DNA of 64,000 bases, from NCBI GenBank assembly GCA_015501585.1, contig JADNRY010000080.1, positions 62,001-126,000 on the forward strand, in the 5' to 3' direction. Positions 21,110-32,935 of the stretch are shown one piece after another (positions within the stretch are counted from its first letter, which is position 1; each line of letters opens with the position of its first letter). A model generated the notes under the pieces. The model was not told the origin of the DNA. It did not search any database and saw nothing but the letters and a program-made list of their open reading frames with translations. Source of the stretch: Rhodocollybia butyracea. Its lineage: Eukaryota; Basidiomycota; Agaricomycetes; Agaricales; Omphalotaceae. Made by a program: the position numbers and the translations under genes.

Positions 21110-23093
21110 GATATTTTGACCTTATAAATTCATTCTCAGTTCAGCCTGAGGTTGAAAATGGGGTATATATATTATTTTGGTTGCCACTAAAAGCTTTGCA
21201 GCCGATACAAGTATTCTAAAGAAGGCATATAAACAGATGGCCACATTACAAACGCAGACTGGGAGTACGGAATACATAACAGAGAGGAGGCTGTGGCAGA
21301 ACGAGAAGCAAAAAAAGAAAAAAAAAGACAACGGGTCAAAGAACATCAGCTGAGTATACGATACGATATACTCTTCTAAAACACCCTTCAAATATTACTT
21401 TTGTCATCGATCGAAGCTTCTTCGCAGATTGTGATATCGTCATTCCTTCGCGCCACAAAACCCCAACTTTCCCGGACTACTACTCTTCACCCGGCAACAA
21501 TAGGTACTCAAGTCCCATCGTCATCCCACGTCCCACCTCGTAGTTTCGCCTCATCAAAGCTCAAACATTCCCAGGTGCATACCCAAACCTATCCGTCCAA
21601 AAAAAATTTCGTGTTGCGGAGTATATGCGGGCCCTCTGGTAATAGAGGGGCGGTCGTCGGTAAGGATAACATGATGTTTGTGGAATCGAGCAAGAGGAGT
21701 CCTGTGAGCGACGGGGAGACAACGGGAAGGATATGTCGGAATTCATAGTCTGGGGAGCAAATTCAGAAGGGAAGAATCCATGGGTGTCGTACTGTGTACT
21801 ATGTTTAAAATTCAACGAGAGTCAAATGTAGCGGCTGAGGATGTCTCGATGACCAGAAAGTATTTAGCCAACCGGAAATGTTCCACGCTCCACCTCCAAT
21901 CGTTCAATGTTCAACGCTCAGCCTTCACATACATACCGGCATTCTTATTCCAAACACCGCGATCCCAACAAGTATCGGTGGGGTAACTCTACAGAAGCCG
22001 AACCCCGTGAGAGAGAAGAACGGGTGAGAGATGTTGCGAGAGAGAGGCTAGCGATGAAATTGTTGATGTACGCCTCCGCTACTCCCGCCCTGGCAGTCGA
22101 CGTATCGACTGGACACTCGGCACATTCTTCCCTGTCCGAACAATTCCCTCCGAACCAAGACTCGTCTACAAACAGAACACCTCTGCTCATCCGAGTCCTC
22201 TGGCCAAATTATTCTCTCTTAACGAGTTTCCGGCTTTTTTAAACGAGTCGGCCTGAAGATCGGTGGGAGAAGAGCTGTTGGGAATAGAGCGAATATTCAG
22301 CGGTAGAGAAGAATGTCAAGGTTGTCGCGAAGAGAAATGAATTAAGTTCTGGCAAGTGTCTTCAACGAGCTAATGTTCGAGAGATTTCTGAAGTGTCGAG
22401 CTCGGCTTAGAAGAAATTAATTTGGTGGACCGGCTGGGCAGGAGTATATAGCCATAGGATTACGGTTTGTAGGAGCAATGATAAGCAATTCGGGTCTCCA
22501 ATATGTATTCAATGTGTATCTGTGGAGGTTTTGGGGAAGAGGAAGAGACGGGGCAGAGCTAGAGCCGTAGGCGGAGGAAAGAACGCCGAATAAAAAGATA
22601 GTGTAGAGTGGATTCCTGTAACAATCTTTCTGCGCACTATCCTGGGCAGTTACAACGAAAGTTACAACGTCGACTATTGATTGTCGCGTGTCCGCCAACC
22701 CATCCCACACGGATGCTCTAAGCTCTAAGCTCCGCTATTAGGCTATAGCAGAAAAGCTTTGAGCTCAAGTAAACGTACCTCATAGCATGAACCACCTCAA
22801 ATCCTCGTTCCTTACCATCTTCAATTGCAAGCCAAATAAATTTATTCGCCGATTCATCCCGTGGCTTGAGTTTAAAATGGCTTTGTGGATGCATTCACAT
22901 GATTAAGCTCAGAAGGGAAAATCGGGGCTCGATTTCATGAGATACGAGTAGCGATAGCAAGTACTGTGGGTATGTTGTCAGCACGGAAGTGCAAGTCCTG
23001 GAAGTGGTTGAAAGAAAACAGAGCGGATTTACGGACCGCAAACACAGCTTGTCGTCTGGGCGTCTAAATACTTTTCATCTTCTTCCGTCAATC
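21110..23093 (+). repeat. F-box upstream block, copy B
   Basis: This repeats the order of segments of 5480-7640, including the FQPQAE stretch, the GCAGACTGGGAGTACGGAAT segment near 21256, the CTTTCCCGGACTACTACTC segment near 21469, and the GGAAGTGCAAGTCCTGGAAGTGG segment just before the F-box start. Several small deletions set it apart. No conserved frame. Confidence 0.6.
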
Positions 23094-23405
23094 ATGCCTC
23101 TTTGTTCGTCTTGTGGTGGAAACACCTTCATTCCTCGCGTAGTTGTGGATTCTGCCGGATTACAACACAAATTGCGAACAGAATCCGGTCCTGCTTCTGT
23201 CCAACCCGATGAAGTTGCCTCAGTCCTCCAAAACGTCGAACGAGACCTTGAGGACTATCGAACAGAAATTTCCCGCCTTGGGCGGCAGAAGGAACGCTTG
23301 GAGCACTACGCGACCCAGCTACGCTCTCTGAACTCACCATTTCGGAAAGTTCCCGATGATACGTTCTGGAAAAAATGTTACGGATATCTTCACGAAACTA
23401 CTTAG
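23094..23405 (+). pseudogene. F-box gene, 5' part only (copy B)
   Basis: The first 88 or so codons closely match the F-box gene at 7641 (MPLCSSCGGNTFIPRVVVDS, then ASVQPDEVASVL and the ERDLEDYRTEISRLGRQKE coil). Homology ends at about 23360, at the start of the F-box itself (NSPFRKVPDD), where unrelated sequence gives a stop at 23403-23405. Without F-box or LRR parts it is a 5' fragment. The break is abrupt, as from a deletion or rearrangement. Confidence 0.8.
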
Positions 23406-24126
23406 GGGGCCAATTCACAGGTTGATGGTTCATACAAGGTTCATATGCTAGGTATGGATAGTACGGAGTGGGAATGTTGAATAACTCCCTATCCAGATCC
23501 TGTGCGATATGGTTTGCTTTGGCATTTCCTTATTTCTCTTCATTGCTTATTCATGATTTCAGACTTATATGAATGCAGATAGTTATGATTTTTTTTTCAA
23601 ATTTCTTACTGATTTTCTACTGTAGCTTTACGCTGTCTAACATGAACTTTGACCCATCTCCAATTTAACTATCTATTCCTGGCGGCTGACAGTATGCCAA
23701 AGAGGCTTTGCAACAATTTCAGCAATGTTTTCGGGGGAGAAAGGGCTCACGCAATCACGCGCGGAGCGGTCTCATGCTGTCGATCCTCCGCTCTGGCCTC
23801 TCAGGTCACAGCCCAGTGGATAGGTACATACTTTCTCTTTATCTCCAACTCGTAATCGTCTCATGGTCAAGTTGTTGTAGGCTTTACGGCCTTTACCCCG
23901 TCTCATTCATTCTCAGTAGCAATTGTCAAACACAAGGTACGGAAACTATTTCCATCTTGATTTCAGTTTATTTAGTAGCGTCCCAAATCTTACAAAATTC
24001 TCCCTCCTCCTTGTAATATTGTATAATATCAAACAAAATTAAATCGCTCCGAACCCATTGAAAAAAGAAAAAAGAAAAAAAAAACAGGCGTAATTGTAAC
24101 TTTGAACGCTCTGTATGAGTTTCAAC
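23406..24126. other. Unassigned stretch downstream of the HsbA-like gene
   Basis: No gene is recognised. Short open readings near 23690-23900 have no family resemblance. An A-rich tract (AAAAAAGAAAAAAG type) at 24060-24085 is simple sequence. Confidence 0.4.
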
Positions 24127-24838
24127 TCAGCCCGAGGCATATGCGGCAAGGGCGGTGGCCAACGCAGCGTCAATGCTAGAGGTAATTGGGCTTGCAGTAG
24201 GAAGAAGGTCGGACTGCTCAGCTCATGAACGACACATAAAGTTAAGTGTGCAAATCAACGTACAGGAATGTCATTCAAGATTGCTTTTTCAAAATCCTTT
24301 GTGGCTTCCAGCATTACGCTGATATCTTGCCTGTATAACGCCGCTAAATTTGTGATAGGGACAGCAGTAATCAGGGGCTGCTTGACAGCAATGCCAGTGA
24401 ATGCATCGGCGAAAATAAATGCGAATTTTTGAAACACCGCAAGAATACTTTGGCTTGCAGTGGTAGTGAAAGGACCATTTTTCTACAGCATGCTATCGCT
24501 TAGTAGAAACCAGTAGCCACCCGCAAATAAACTCACAGTAGCATCAGCAGTAGCACCTAGCAGTGCAGTGCTCAGAGAACTCATTTGTGAATGGAGAGAC
24601 TAGAAACGGTCAACATGAAACATTTGTTAGCATAAGATTGGAATAAGGTGTAGCTTACCAGCGATGCCACGAGAGCCGAAGTACCCCCGCTGGTTGGGAA
24701 CGCGTTGATGGAAGAATCCAGATTTAGGGCCAGACTTGTGATGTTACCAAAATCCATGATAACCGCTGTTTGTCGTTTCACGCTAGCAGCTAGGCAAACG
24801 GTCAAAGGGAGAGCAGCAAAGTATGCAAGGCAAAGCAT
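24127..24838 (-). CDS. Secreted HsbA-like hydrophobic surface-binding protein
   Basis: Four exons on the minus strand: 24838-24659, 24599-24537, 24482-24264 and 24213-24127; introns 50-59 bp, all phase 0; 182 aa, the usual length for the family. Residues 1-19 form a signal peptide (MLCLAYFAALPLTVCLAAS) followed by a KR basic pair at 21-22 that may be a propeptide site. The rest is alanine-, leucine- and threonine-rich amphipathic helix typical of HsbA/cell-wall galactomannoprotein-like proteins: LNLDSSINAFP near the start, then LLGATADA, then LEATKDFEKAI, ending SIDAALATALAAY. Such proteins bind hydrophobic surfaces or sit in the cell wall. The gene is intact. An ATG-less upstream extension in the open frame is not used because the signal peptide begins at 24838. 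Confidence 0.85.
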
Positions 24839-25689
24839 GTTGAGCGTGAGATTCGTGTGGATGTGGGAGTACTCAAGCATTACTCTGGTCCTTTTATACC
24901 ATCTCAGTGTCAAGATATGGAGATGGTTCATTTTAGCTCAGCTGGGTGAAAAATTGGACTAGCCTGCTGAGCGATCTACTTCCTTTTTTCATCTAATGTT
25001 TAGAAGACCAACCTGAATTTACTCACATGCATTCCCTTCAGGTACATATTACTGATGCTTAGTTCAACCGAGTCTATCCAGCGGCAAATCATGAATGGAA
25101 ACAGTCGCCTGATTCAAAGTACACCACCCCTGATTATACAGTTCCCCCCTGGGAGTTGGACCTGGTTGCTGGTCGGTGGTAGGTATAATTAGAAGGTGCG
25201 AAATCCAGCTGAGAAGTTTGTATAAGAGCCCGCCCCAGACGGAACTACACACCAACGACAATCCATGCCAAAAATTCGCAAAGTAGCGGATAGCCCTGGT
25301 CTAGCTACATGCTCAGACAAGGCTGGGTATCTGCTCTGATTTGGCCGCCACCGAGTATACCAGCTTCGCCTAAATCTCACACGGAGCTTGGGAGAGCGTG
25401 AGCATAATATCCGCGTGAAGCGCAGATATCTAGTCACTAAGCGCAGACAAGTACCTGACGTTTTCACTATTTCAGGAGGCATGATTCCACTTGGAATTCC
25501 ATTGGCCTAAACTTGTATTTCTCAAGTATTGCCTGAAAGGACAGTGGAGAAAACCTTATCCGGGAACTTACACCGACATTGAGTACCGTATTAGGCTTCG
25601 ATGGAGTCTGGACTAAAGGTGATATTTAGAAATTGCCTGACTCAGATTCGATACCAAGAAACCCACAGAATCTGAGTAGGTTACCTCTG
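24839..25689. other. Intergenic
   Basis: No supported gene. A minus-strand open frame at 25189-25482 is Arg-rich with no recognisable domain. The left end should hold the HsbA-like promoter. Confidence 0.4.
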
Positions 25690-26750
25690 CTACTACTCCA
25701 CCTCCGGTCCCACTTTCACGACTCACCCATCAAACAATACCAGCATTCCCGTGATCGCGACATATAAGCATCAGTGGAGGTTCTACTACACTTGCCGAAC
25801 CCAGTGAGAAAGTAAGCTGAACTGCAGAAGGATACCGCGGAAGAGAGGCTAGCGACGGGCGAAAGAAGAAGTTGTAAATGATGCCTGGATGACTCGGACA
25901 GACGAACCTGTTCCGCACTCCATTTCATTCCCAAACGTACTACACTACTCCTACCCCGACGTGCCCATTCCCAAACAAGACGAGATTCGAACACCTCCGG
26001 TACTCCTGCCCTGGCAGTCAACGTATTGACTGGACACTCGACACGTCCTTCCCTTCCCTTCGAATCAGACTTGTTTGCAAAAGAACGAGTCCTCCGGTCG
26101 AATCGTTTCGCCTCTCAACGGGTTTCTAGTTTTTAAGTGAGTCGGCCTGAGGGTCAATGTGTTTAGAGAAGAGCTGCTGGCGATGGAAGCGAATATTCAG
26201 TGATAGAGGAGTCGCTGGAGAATGCAAAGGTCGTCGGTAAGAGAAATGAGTCAAGTGCCGGTGAGTGTACTCAACCAGCTAATTTTCAATAAATTGTCGA
26301 AATGTTGATGAGAGGTGAGGTAATCGAGCCCGGCGTAGAAGAGGTTAATTTGGTAGAACAGGGACGAGAGGACCGGGAGGATGCTATACATAGCCATAGG
26401 ATTACGGTTCAGTAGGACGAATGATAAGCGATTCGTGGAGTTGGGTCTCCAACGCGTATTCAACGTGTATCTGTGTATCCAACATTCGAAGCAGAACACG
26501 CGAGCATGGAAAGGCGTTGGCGTTGGCGCCTTAGCCTCAGCGTTAGATCTGGATCTGAGGTTTTTGGGAAGAGGAAGAGACAGGGCGGAGCTAGAGCCGT
26601 AGGCGGAGGAAAGAACGCCGAATAACAAGATATAGTGTAGAGCGTATTCCTGTAACAATCTTATACCCTGGGCAGTTACAACATTGACTGTTGATTGTCG
26701 TGTGCACGCCAACCCATCCTTACATGTATGAACTATGCTCTAGACCAGGA
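25690..26750 (+). repeat. F-box upstream block, copy C (partial)
   Basis: The middle and end of the ~2-kb block of copies A and B recur here: CCCATTCCCAAACAA near 25967, the CTGGCAGTC-ACGTATTGACTGGA segment, GGGTCTCCAACGCGTATTCA near 26443, and CCTGGGCAGTTACAAC near 26668. The F-box 5' end does not follow. It is a truncated, non-coding duplication. Confidence 0.55.
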
Positions 26751-28100
26751 GCTCAACGCAGCGCGGAAGTAACCAGTGTTCTATGCTGGCGCTGCCAGTG
26801 GCCAGCATGTTTTTCGAGGGAGAGGCGTGCGGATCGTAAAAAAACGTTGGAAAGGTTGAGTTTGTGGGGTTACTTGTTGGCAAAACACGGATTTGGCGAA
26901 ATGAAGATCTTGTTCATAATAGACATAAATAATATGTACTAGTCAAATCATTGAGATAGTATTTCAAAGGTAGAGGAGAATAGACGTACTGTAGAGTCAC
27001 TCGACACCAGGGTCATTTGCCTTGACCTCATCTCGATGCCCATACACCTTCTTGAAAAAAAACTGAGGTATTGGTATTGTCGGTCTTTCTCGTATCTACT
27101 AACTCAGCGGTTGTTCGAGTTCATGATGGCGTTAAAAACGTTGACGGTTGCAACAATTGAATATATATCCAGAATACTTGTGAGCTCGATGTCTGAGTGA
27201 CTGCTATGGTGGTCTGGAACGGAACGATGAGCGCTTGAGCTCATCCGGCGCTATTTCAATTTGGCGTGTCGCCGGTCCGTATCGCCGTTCTCCTTGCTCC
27301 TCGACACGTTGACCTTTTCATGTATCATGTTTCCAAATTCCCATTCTCTGACAGAAAGTCGATATACAATTGATATGATACCTTACCTGCTCTTACTGGC
27401 GTCTCTCAGCATCACACGCCTCAAATTTAATCTCGCGGAGTTGTGATTGGGATGTTTACAGCAAAATCTTTGTTGGAAGCTGGGGATGAATGAATATCTA
27501 TATGTTTCTTTCTAAGACACTAAGTCTCCTTTCAATCCGAGCTCATTTCTCGCTATAGACGTGCACGTCTACTTTTGTCCTTTCCGTTTTCTCTTTCTTT
27601 CCTCGTTCCTTATTTTCTACGTCGCGTTGTTGTTTCCTGCCTTTCAAATGCTGACACTCAGACTCTAGGCCTAGGCCTCCTTGTATTCCAGACTTGCGCA
27701 GCGAAGCTCCTCCATTTGAGCCCACGATGCTATATTCTGGACTGAACGTGTCATCAACGCTATTACAGTCTTGTGCGATGGTATGGATCTTTGGACGTAC
27801 GAGTAAAGGAAAGTAATGCAAGGTGGTGTCTATGCGGTATGCGTCTGCTCGAGCTCAAGTTTGCCTTCCTCATTCATAATATATCAGAATTACTATACTT
27901 ATCTCAAATGTCGTGCCAATCTGGCCGACCCAAGAACCCGAATAACGTTGCCTGGGCACACAACGAATGCAAGTTCGCTCCCAGTTACCTTTGTATCGCA
28001 ATTGTCTCCCGCCTGTGCGCACCTCAAGCATCAGTCCAAGGCCAGTAGTAGACTGTCGCACAACCCTCTCTCTACAATAGTCCATGATGTAGTACGTTCA
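26751..28100. other. Intergenic
   Basis: No recognised gene. The minus-strand frame at 27543-27821 is hydrophilic (KGRKQQRDVENKERGKKEK) but has no clear start context, introns or relatives in the window. Part near 26950-27030 resembles the GAGGATAGAAG...ACGTACTGTAG dispersed repeat. Confidence 0.35.
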
Positions 28101-30649
28101 TTTTTGAATAATTCGACTAATACACGAAAGTATCTACACGCAATAGACACCAGATTCACAACTCTATTACACTTCAGGACCACCTCCAGTGCAGAGGCCC
28201 CAACACCGGAACTATCTTGGCCAGATTAACCTTAGCTGTAGCCAGATCACGCTTCATCGTGTCAAGATGACCTTGACCGTAGCCAGATCACCCTGAGCCG
28301 TAGCCAAATCAGTCCGAGTCGTGGCTAGATCAGTCTGAGCGGTAGTCAGGTTATTCTGGGCCGTAGCCAGATCACTCCGAGCCATCGCCAGGTTACTCTG
28401 AGCAGTGGCCAGATCACCCTTAACCCTGGCCAGGTCACTCTTCATCGTAGCCAGATCCCGCTGAGCCGTTTCGAGCTTTGGAGCCAATTTTTTCGCTCGT
28501 TCAGATCTCCCCTAGTCGTTGCCAAATCTTTTCCGCCTTTTCGACCTTCCCCTGCATCTCCTGATCGATTTTCTAGCCTCCTTCAGATCCGTTTCAAGCT
28601 TTTTGTCTCGTAAGCTGACTGTCCTGGTCAGCCTTTGCCAATTTACGAGACTTCTCGTCAGCTGCTGCGTTCGCTGGCCAGTTGGCCTTGTATTGATCCA
28701 CCAGTTGTAGAGCCCGGTCAAGAGCCTGCTTCGAGCTCTCGGCATCTACACGCCTAGCCTGTTCTGTCTTTGCCCGCTCTTTCTCAAGGATTTCGATCTT
28801 CTCCCGCATCTCTCGAGTCAAATTTTCAGCGTCTTTTGAATCGTTTTCAAGCTTTTCTCGCGCCTGCTCCAACTCGTGAGATTTCTCGTCCAACTGCTGT
28901 GTCCGCTGCGCCAGCTGGTCCTTGTATTGGTCCGCCAACTGGAGAGCTCGGTTAAGAACCTGCTTCGAGCTCTCTGCGTCTACCTGTCTAGCCTGTTCTG
29001 TATGTTCCCGCTCTTTCTCAACTTTTTCGACTTTCTTCCGTATCTCCTGTGTCAATCTTTCCGCGTCCCTCAAATCATTTTCAAGCTTTTCTCGCGCAAG
29101 CCGACTGGCTCGACAACCTGTTCCACCTCTCGAGACTTCTCGTCAAACTGCTGTGTCCGCTGCGCCAGCAGGTCTTTGTATCGGTTAAGAGCCTGCTTTG
29201 AGCTCTCTGCATCTACGCGCCTACCCTGTTCCGTCTTGGCCAGTTCTTTCTCAACATTTCCGACCTTCTCCCGCATCTCCCGCGTCAATCTCTCAGCCTC
29301 TTTCAAATCAGTTTCGAACTTTTGTCTCGTAATGCGACTATCCTGGCCAGCCTTTTCCAACGCGTGAGACTTCTCATCCAACTGCTGTGTCTTCTGCGCC
29401 AGCTGGTCCTTGTATTGACCTGCCACTTGGAGAGCCCTGCTAAGAGCCTGCTTCGAGCTCTCTGCATCTACACGTCTAGCCTGTTCCGCCTTGGCCAGCT
29501 CCTTCTCGCCATTTTTGACCTTCTCCCGCATCTCACGCGTCAATCCCTGAGCCTCTTTCAATTTGTTTTTCGAGCGTTTGTCTCGTAAGGCGACTATCTC
29601 GGTCAGCCTGCTCCAGCTCGCGAGACTTCTCGTCTAACCGCTGTGTCGTCTGCGTCAGCTGGTCCTTGTACTGATCTGCCAGTTGGAGGGCCCGGTTGAG
29701 AGCATGCTTCGAGCTCTCCGCATCTACCCGTCTAGCCTGTTCTGTCTCGACGAGGTCTTTCTCAACTTTTTCGACCTTCTCCCGCATCGCTCTCGTCAAA
29801 TTTTCACCTTCCATCAAATCCTTTTCGAGCTTCTGTCTCGTAAGGCGACTATCCTGGTTAGCCTGCTCCAACTCGTGAGTTCTCTCCTCTAGTTCATGGG
29901 TCTTTTGCGCCAATTGAGTCGCTTCCTCCTTGTATCGATCAGCCCGCTGAAGAGCCTGAATAAGAGCCTGCTTCGAGCTCTCTGCATCTATACGTCTAGC
30001 CTGTTCCGTCTCGGCCAGATCCTTCCTCGCTTTTTCGACCTTCTCCTGCATCTCTCGATTCAGCTGTTCGGCCTCCTTTGTGCCATCCTCAAGTCTCCCT
30101 CTAGCGAGTTTGACTCTCTCTGTCGGCCTTCTCCGCTCTCTGCTCAGCCTCGAATGCTGCCTTCCTCGAAACCTCCACTCTCTCTTCAGCTGCAAGCGCC
30201 GCCTTCTTCGAAGCCTCTGCCCTCCCTTCAGCCTCAAGCGCCACCTTCCTCGAAGCCTCTGCTCTCTCCTCGGCTTCGAGTACCGCTTTCCTCGAAGCCC
30301 CCGCGTCGTTTACAGCATTGTCCCTCTCCGTCCTCAAAGTACCGGATGTCTCACGTTCGATGATCAGCTGTTGTAATATCTCCTGAGATTGATTCTCAGT
30401 ATCGTTCTTTTGCTTCTCCAAAACTCTGTAATCATCCGCTGCTTTCTCGAGGCTGGTTCGGAGCTGTGAGCATTCCGCAAGGAGGTCGTTGACTTTGGGT
30501 TTTGATTTGGGAACGGGAGTGGAAACCGAAGCCAATGACGATACGGAGGTCGTCGATGATGAGGATAGAGAGGTGAAAGTACGCCGTGTACGTGTACGCT
30601 CAAGGAGGCCAGTCATAGCACGAGCAATTCCCGGATTGATTGAGCTCAT
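28100..30649 (-). pseudogene. Long coiled-coil repeat protein gene with several frameshifts
   Basis: The start at 30649 gives MSSINPGIARAMTGLLERT, then a Ser-rich stretch and a coil of EERAEASRKVALEAEGRAEA-type repeats. From about 30100 downward there are five repeats of about 75-80 residues with the order LTREMREKVEKVEKEL, TEQARRVDAESSKQALNRAL, LADQYKDQLAQ-TQQLDEKS. The frame changes near 30110, 29560, 29090, 28615 and again near 28275; each change is a one- or two-base shift after which the same coil continues. Two lie in A-runs (ACAAAAAGCTTG type). It ends in a heptad array. As written it cannot make one protein; it is either decayed or carries assembly indels. No enzymatic domain is seen. 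A fragment of the same gene is at 35826-36070. Confidence 0.7.
28254..28470 (-). repeat. 21-bp tandem repeat encoding a 7-residue DLATAQx heptad
   Basis: At least nine tandem 21-bp units (plus-strand GCCAGATCACCCTGAGCCGTA type) translate on the minus strand to DLATAQG, DLATTRT, DLTTAQ-like heptads with Leu at a fixed position. They form the C-terminal coil of the gene above. A period of exactly 21 bp keeps the frame on expansion or contraction. Confidence 0.85.
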
Positions 30650-32019
30650 GGTGATTAGATAAGTATAGACACTAGAATTCTAAAAAAAATATCTGGAGTC
30701 GTATGCTGGTCAGTTTTCGATAGCAACTGGCACGAGTAACCGTACGCACAAGACTGTATTGTTGATATTGAAAAATAAGGAGAAAAGAAACAAAGAAGAA
30801 CAAAAAAGCAAAGTCAAAGAAGCGCAGCTCTAGAAGTGGAAGTGTGAATCCTCAGTTAAGGACTATGAAAAAGACACATGGTTGGTTTATATCTACGTAT
30901 ATACTCCCTTTCGCCGCATCAATAGATTGATGTACGAAAACTTACTGGAACGGGCCCTCTTCACAATGATAAAAACATGCCAAAGGGGAATGTGATTTCA
31001 TTTCCAAGGCCCTGGTGAATATGAAGTACCCACTCGTGTTGGGGCTCGAGAGGTGGTCATTTGTTAGACGTTTCGCAGCCCCGGAGATGCGTGCAAGATG
31101 CAAATTAATGAAGACCACTGTAAAGTACACAACGCAACTGCGAGGCTGCCTTCAATGTTACACAAGGAGCATTCCGATTCAAGACTCAATGCGTTTTTCA
31201 TTAAGAAATCATCACATGTGGAACACACCTCTAGCAGCTTCCCAGCCATATGCGTGGGCACAACTACACAGCGTCAGATCCGATGAGGACAAGAATGCAG
31301 CCTCTCCTGCGTGGACTTAGCACGGACTATCAGGCTGTGGAGCGACACTGGTGATGCATTAAACCAAAAGACCGTCGCACATGTGCCACGTGGACGCCTC
31401 TTGGTGCCCAGCTCGAGTTTTATTCAACACAACACATGTCCCTCTTACTTCCGCTACCGAAAATAACCTCGCTGCCTATGTTTGAGCTTGGGCTCTGGAC
31501 ACTGCATGCATATAGCATGACTCCAACCTGGCTCAGTACAGTTTACTTGACGGCGAAAGTTCATGTCGGTTCTCAACGTTGCAACGAAATATAGACTCGT
31601 GAACCTCAATCGTGGATCTAGCGCAGTGCAGTTAATGAACCGAATTCGGTAGATCAGGAGAGCCGTGAAGATGCACCAACTGTCACAGGATTGCGCGCTT
31701 ACGCTCCGCAAAAGGAATGATGCACTCATACAGAGGGTTCGTCGAATTCAATGGTGGGGGAATTTTCCACCATGTGTCCAATGCGTATCCGATATGTTTT
31801 ACGTAGGGCAACACTGAACCTGAACGAATGAGCCCGAGATGGGTTACAAAGAGACGGGGAAGAGCAAGAGCTACAGGTAGGGAGAGGGAAAAGGAACAGG
31901 CGCCGGGATTCATCGCGAAAGAGGAAAGAGGGAATCTTGAGTCCGTGGTAGGTAGTCAAATGAGCATTTCGAGGATAGAATAAAAATCAATGTACGTACT
32001 GTAGCGCGATCCCAATTCC
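30650..32019. other. Intergenic with dispersed repeat at 31740-32010
   Basis: No gene is recognised between 30650 and 31740. The segment 31840-32010 (AGAGCTACAGGTAGGGAGAGG, GAAAGAGGGAAT, GAGTCCGTGGTAGG, then GCATTTCGAGGATAGAA...CGTACTGTAGCGCGA) recurs almost colinearly at 36070-36255 and more loosely at 47460-47560 and 53990-54130. Confidence 0.5.
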
Positions 32020-32935
32020 CAGTTGCACCGGACCTCCCTTGGCGATACCATAATCAACCTGGGTTGCAATTCCACTATCGTTCCATCTTGTCTTGAAGAT
32101 CTCTATGGCATTCCTACGACACCAGCTACTCATAAATCTAATAAGCCACAAGTTAACGGTTACAACGGAGAATTTGCTCAAGCTGCCGATCTACAAGTGA
32201 TCCGTATAGACTTCTGTATACTCGCTGCTAACATTAAAACTGGCGAATAGTCATTCATATCCCAGTTCCAACCTCTTGAGAGTCCGACAACTACTTTCGT
32301 TCTGCATACTATTGATAGTGGGGAAAATCCTCAAGCTGATGCAGGCACAGAAGCCAATCTGGACATCCAGTATGGGGTTGGAGTAACAATTAGTATAGAG
32401 CCTGAACAAGCTATCAGCTTCACTGGAGGAGTTTTCCGTAACGTTTTCTCTCAACCTTCTTTTCAAGATGTGGCCGTCAAAGAATTCTTGTCAACACTTC
32501 CTTCTAATTTCCCGGGAATATTCAATTACAATGGAAGAGGTTATCCTGATGTGGCAATGCAGGTATGGAACTTTGAGGTCGTAAATGGGGGTGAGGAAGT
32601 TCTGCGTTGGACTAGTTGGAAGGACTAGTGCATCTGCGCCTAGTTTCGCAGCGTAGTCGGGCTACTGAATGATCGGCTCGTTGCAGCCGGAAAACCCGTT
32701 CTCGGATTCCTCAACCCTTTCCTCTATTCCACCACAGTTTCTAGCACATTCACGTCGATTACGGTAGGCAGAACGTCGGCTTTATTTGTCCAAGCAATGC
32801 GGTTAGTAGATCTTTTAACAGGATGACCGGGACGTACTAATACTCGAAATAGATGGCATTCACAGCCATCGAAGGCTGAGACCTGTTGGTACCCTGGTGT
32901 TATCCAAGTTACTGGCTGCTTTAGGTATATAGCTG
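32020..32935 (+). pseudogene. Sedolisin (S53 serine-carboxyl peptidase) relic
   Basis: Blocks appear in the order expected for the catalytic domain of secreted tripeptidyl-peptidase-like sedolisins. They are CNSTIVPSCLEDLYGIPTT near 32060, SGENPQADAGTEANLDIQYG near 32310 (Glu and Asp in the position of the catalytic E-x3-D), FSQPSFQDVAVKEFLSTLPS near 32450, NGRGYPDVA near 32533, a TSASAPSF block at 32615 around the catalytic serine region, LLNDRLVAAGKPVLGFLNPF near 32660, and MAFTAIEG followed by a stop near 32855. Frames differ between blocks, stops occur, and the prodomain and signal peptide are missing. Decayed gene. Confidence 0.8.

Noticed and set aside
22989..23093. Upstream extension of the copy B F-box frame
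   Set aside because: The conserved protein start is MPLCSSCGG at 23094; upstream codons are not conserved with copy A.
27543..27821. Minus-strand 92-codon open frame
   Set aside because: Hydrophilic, without start context, paralogue or intron support.
28519..30376. Several plus-strand open frames opposite the coiled-coil gene
   Set aside because: Antisense shadows of a low-complexity coding repeat; Leu/Ser-rich with no features.
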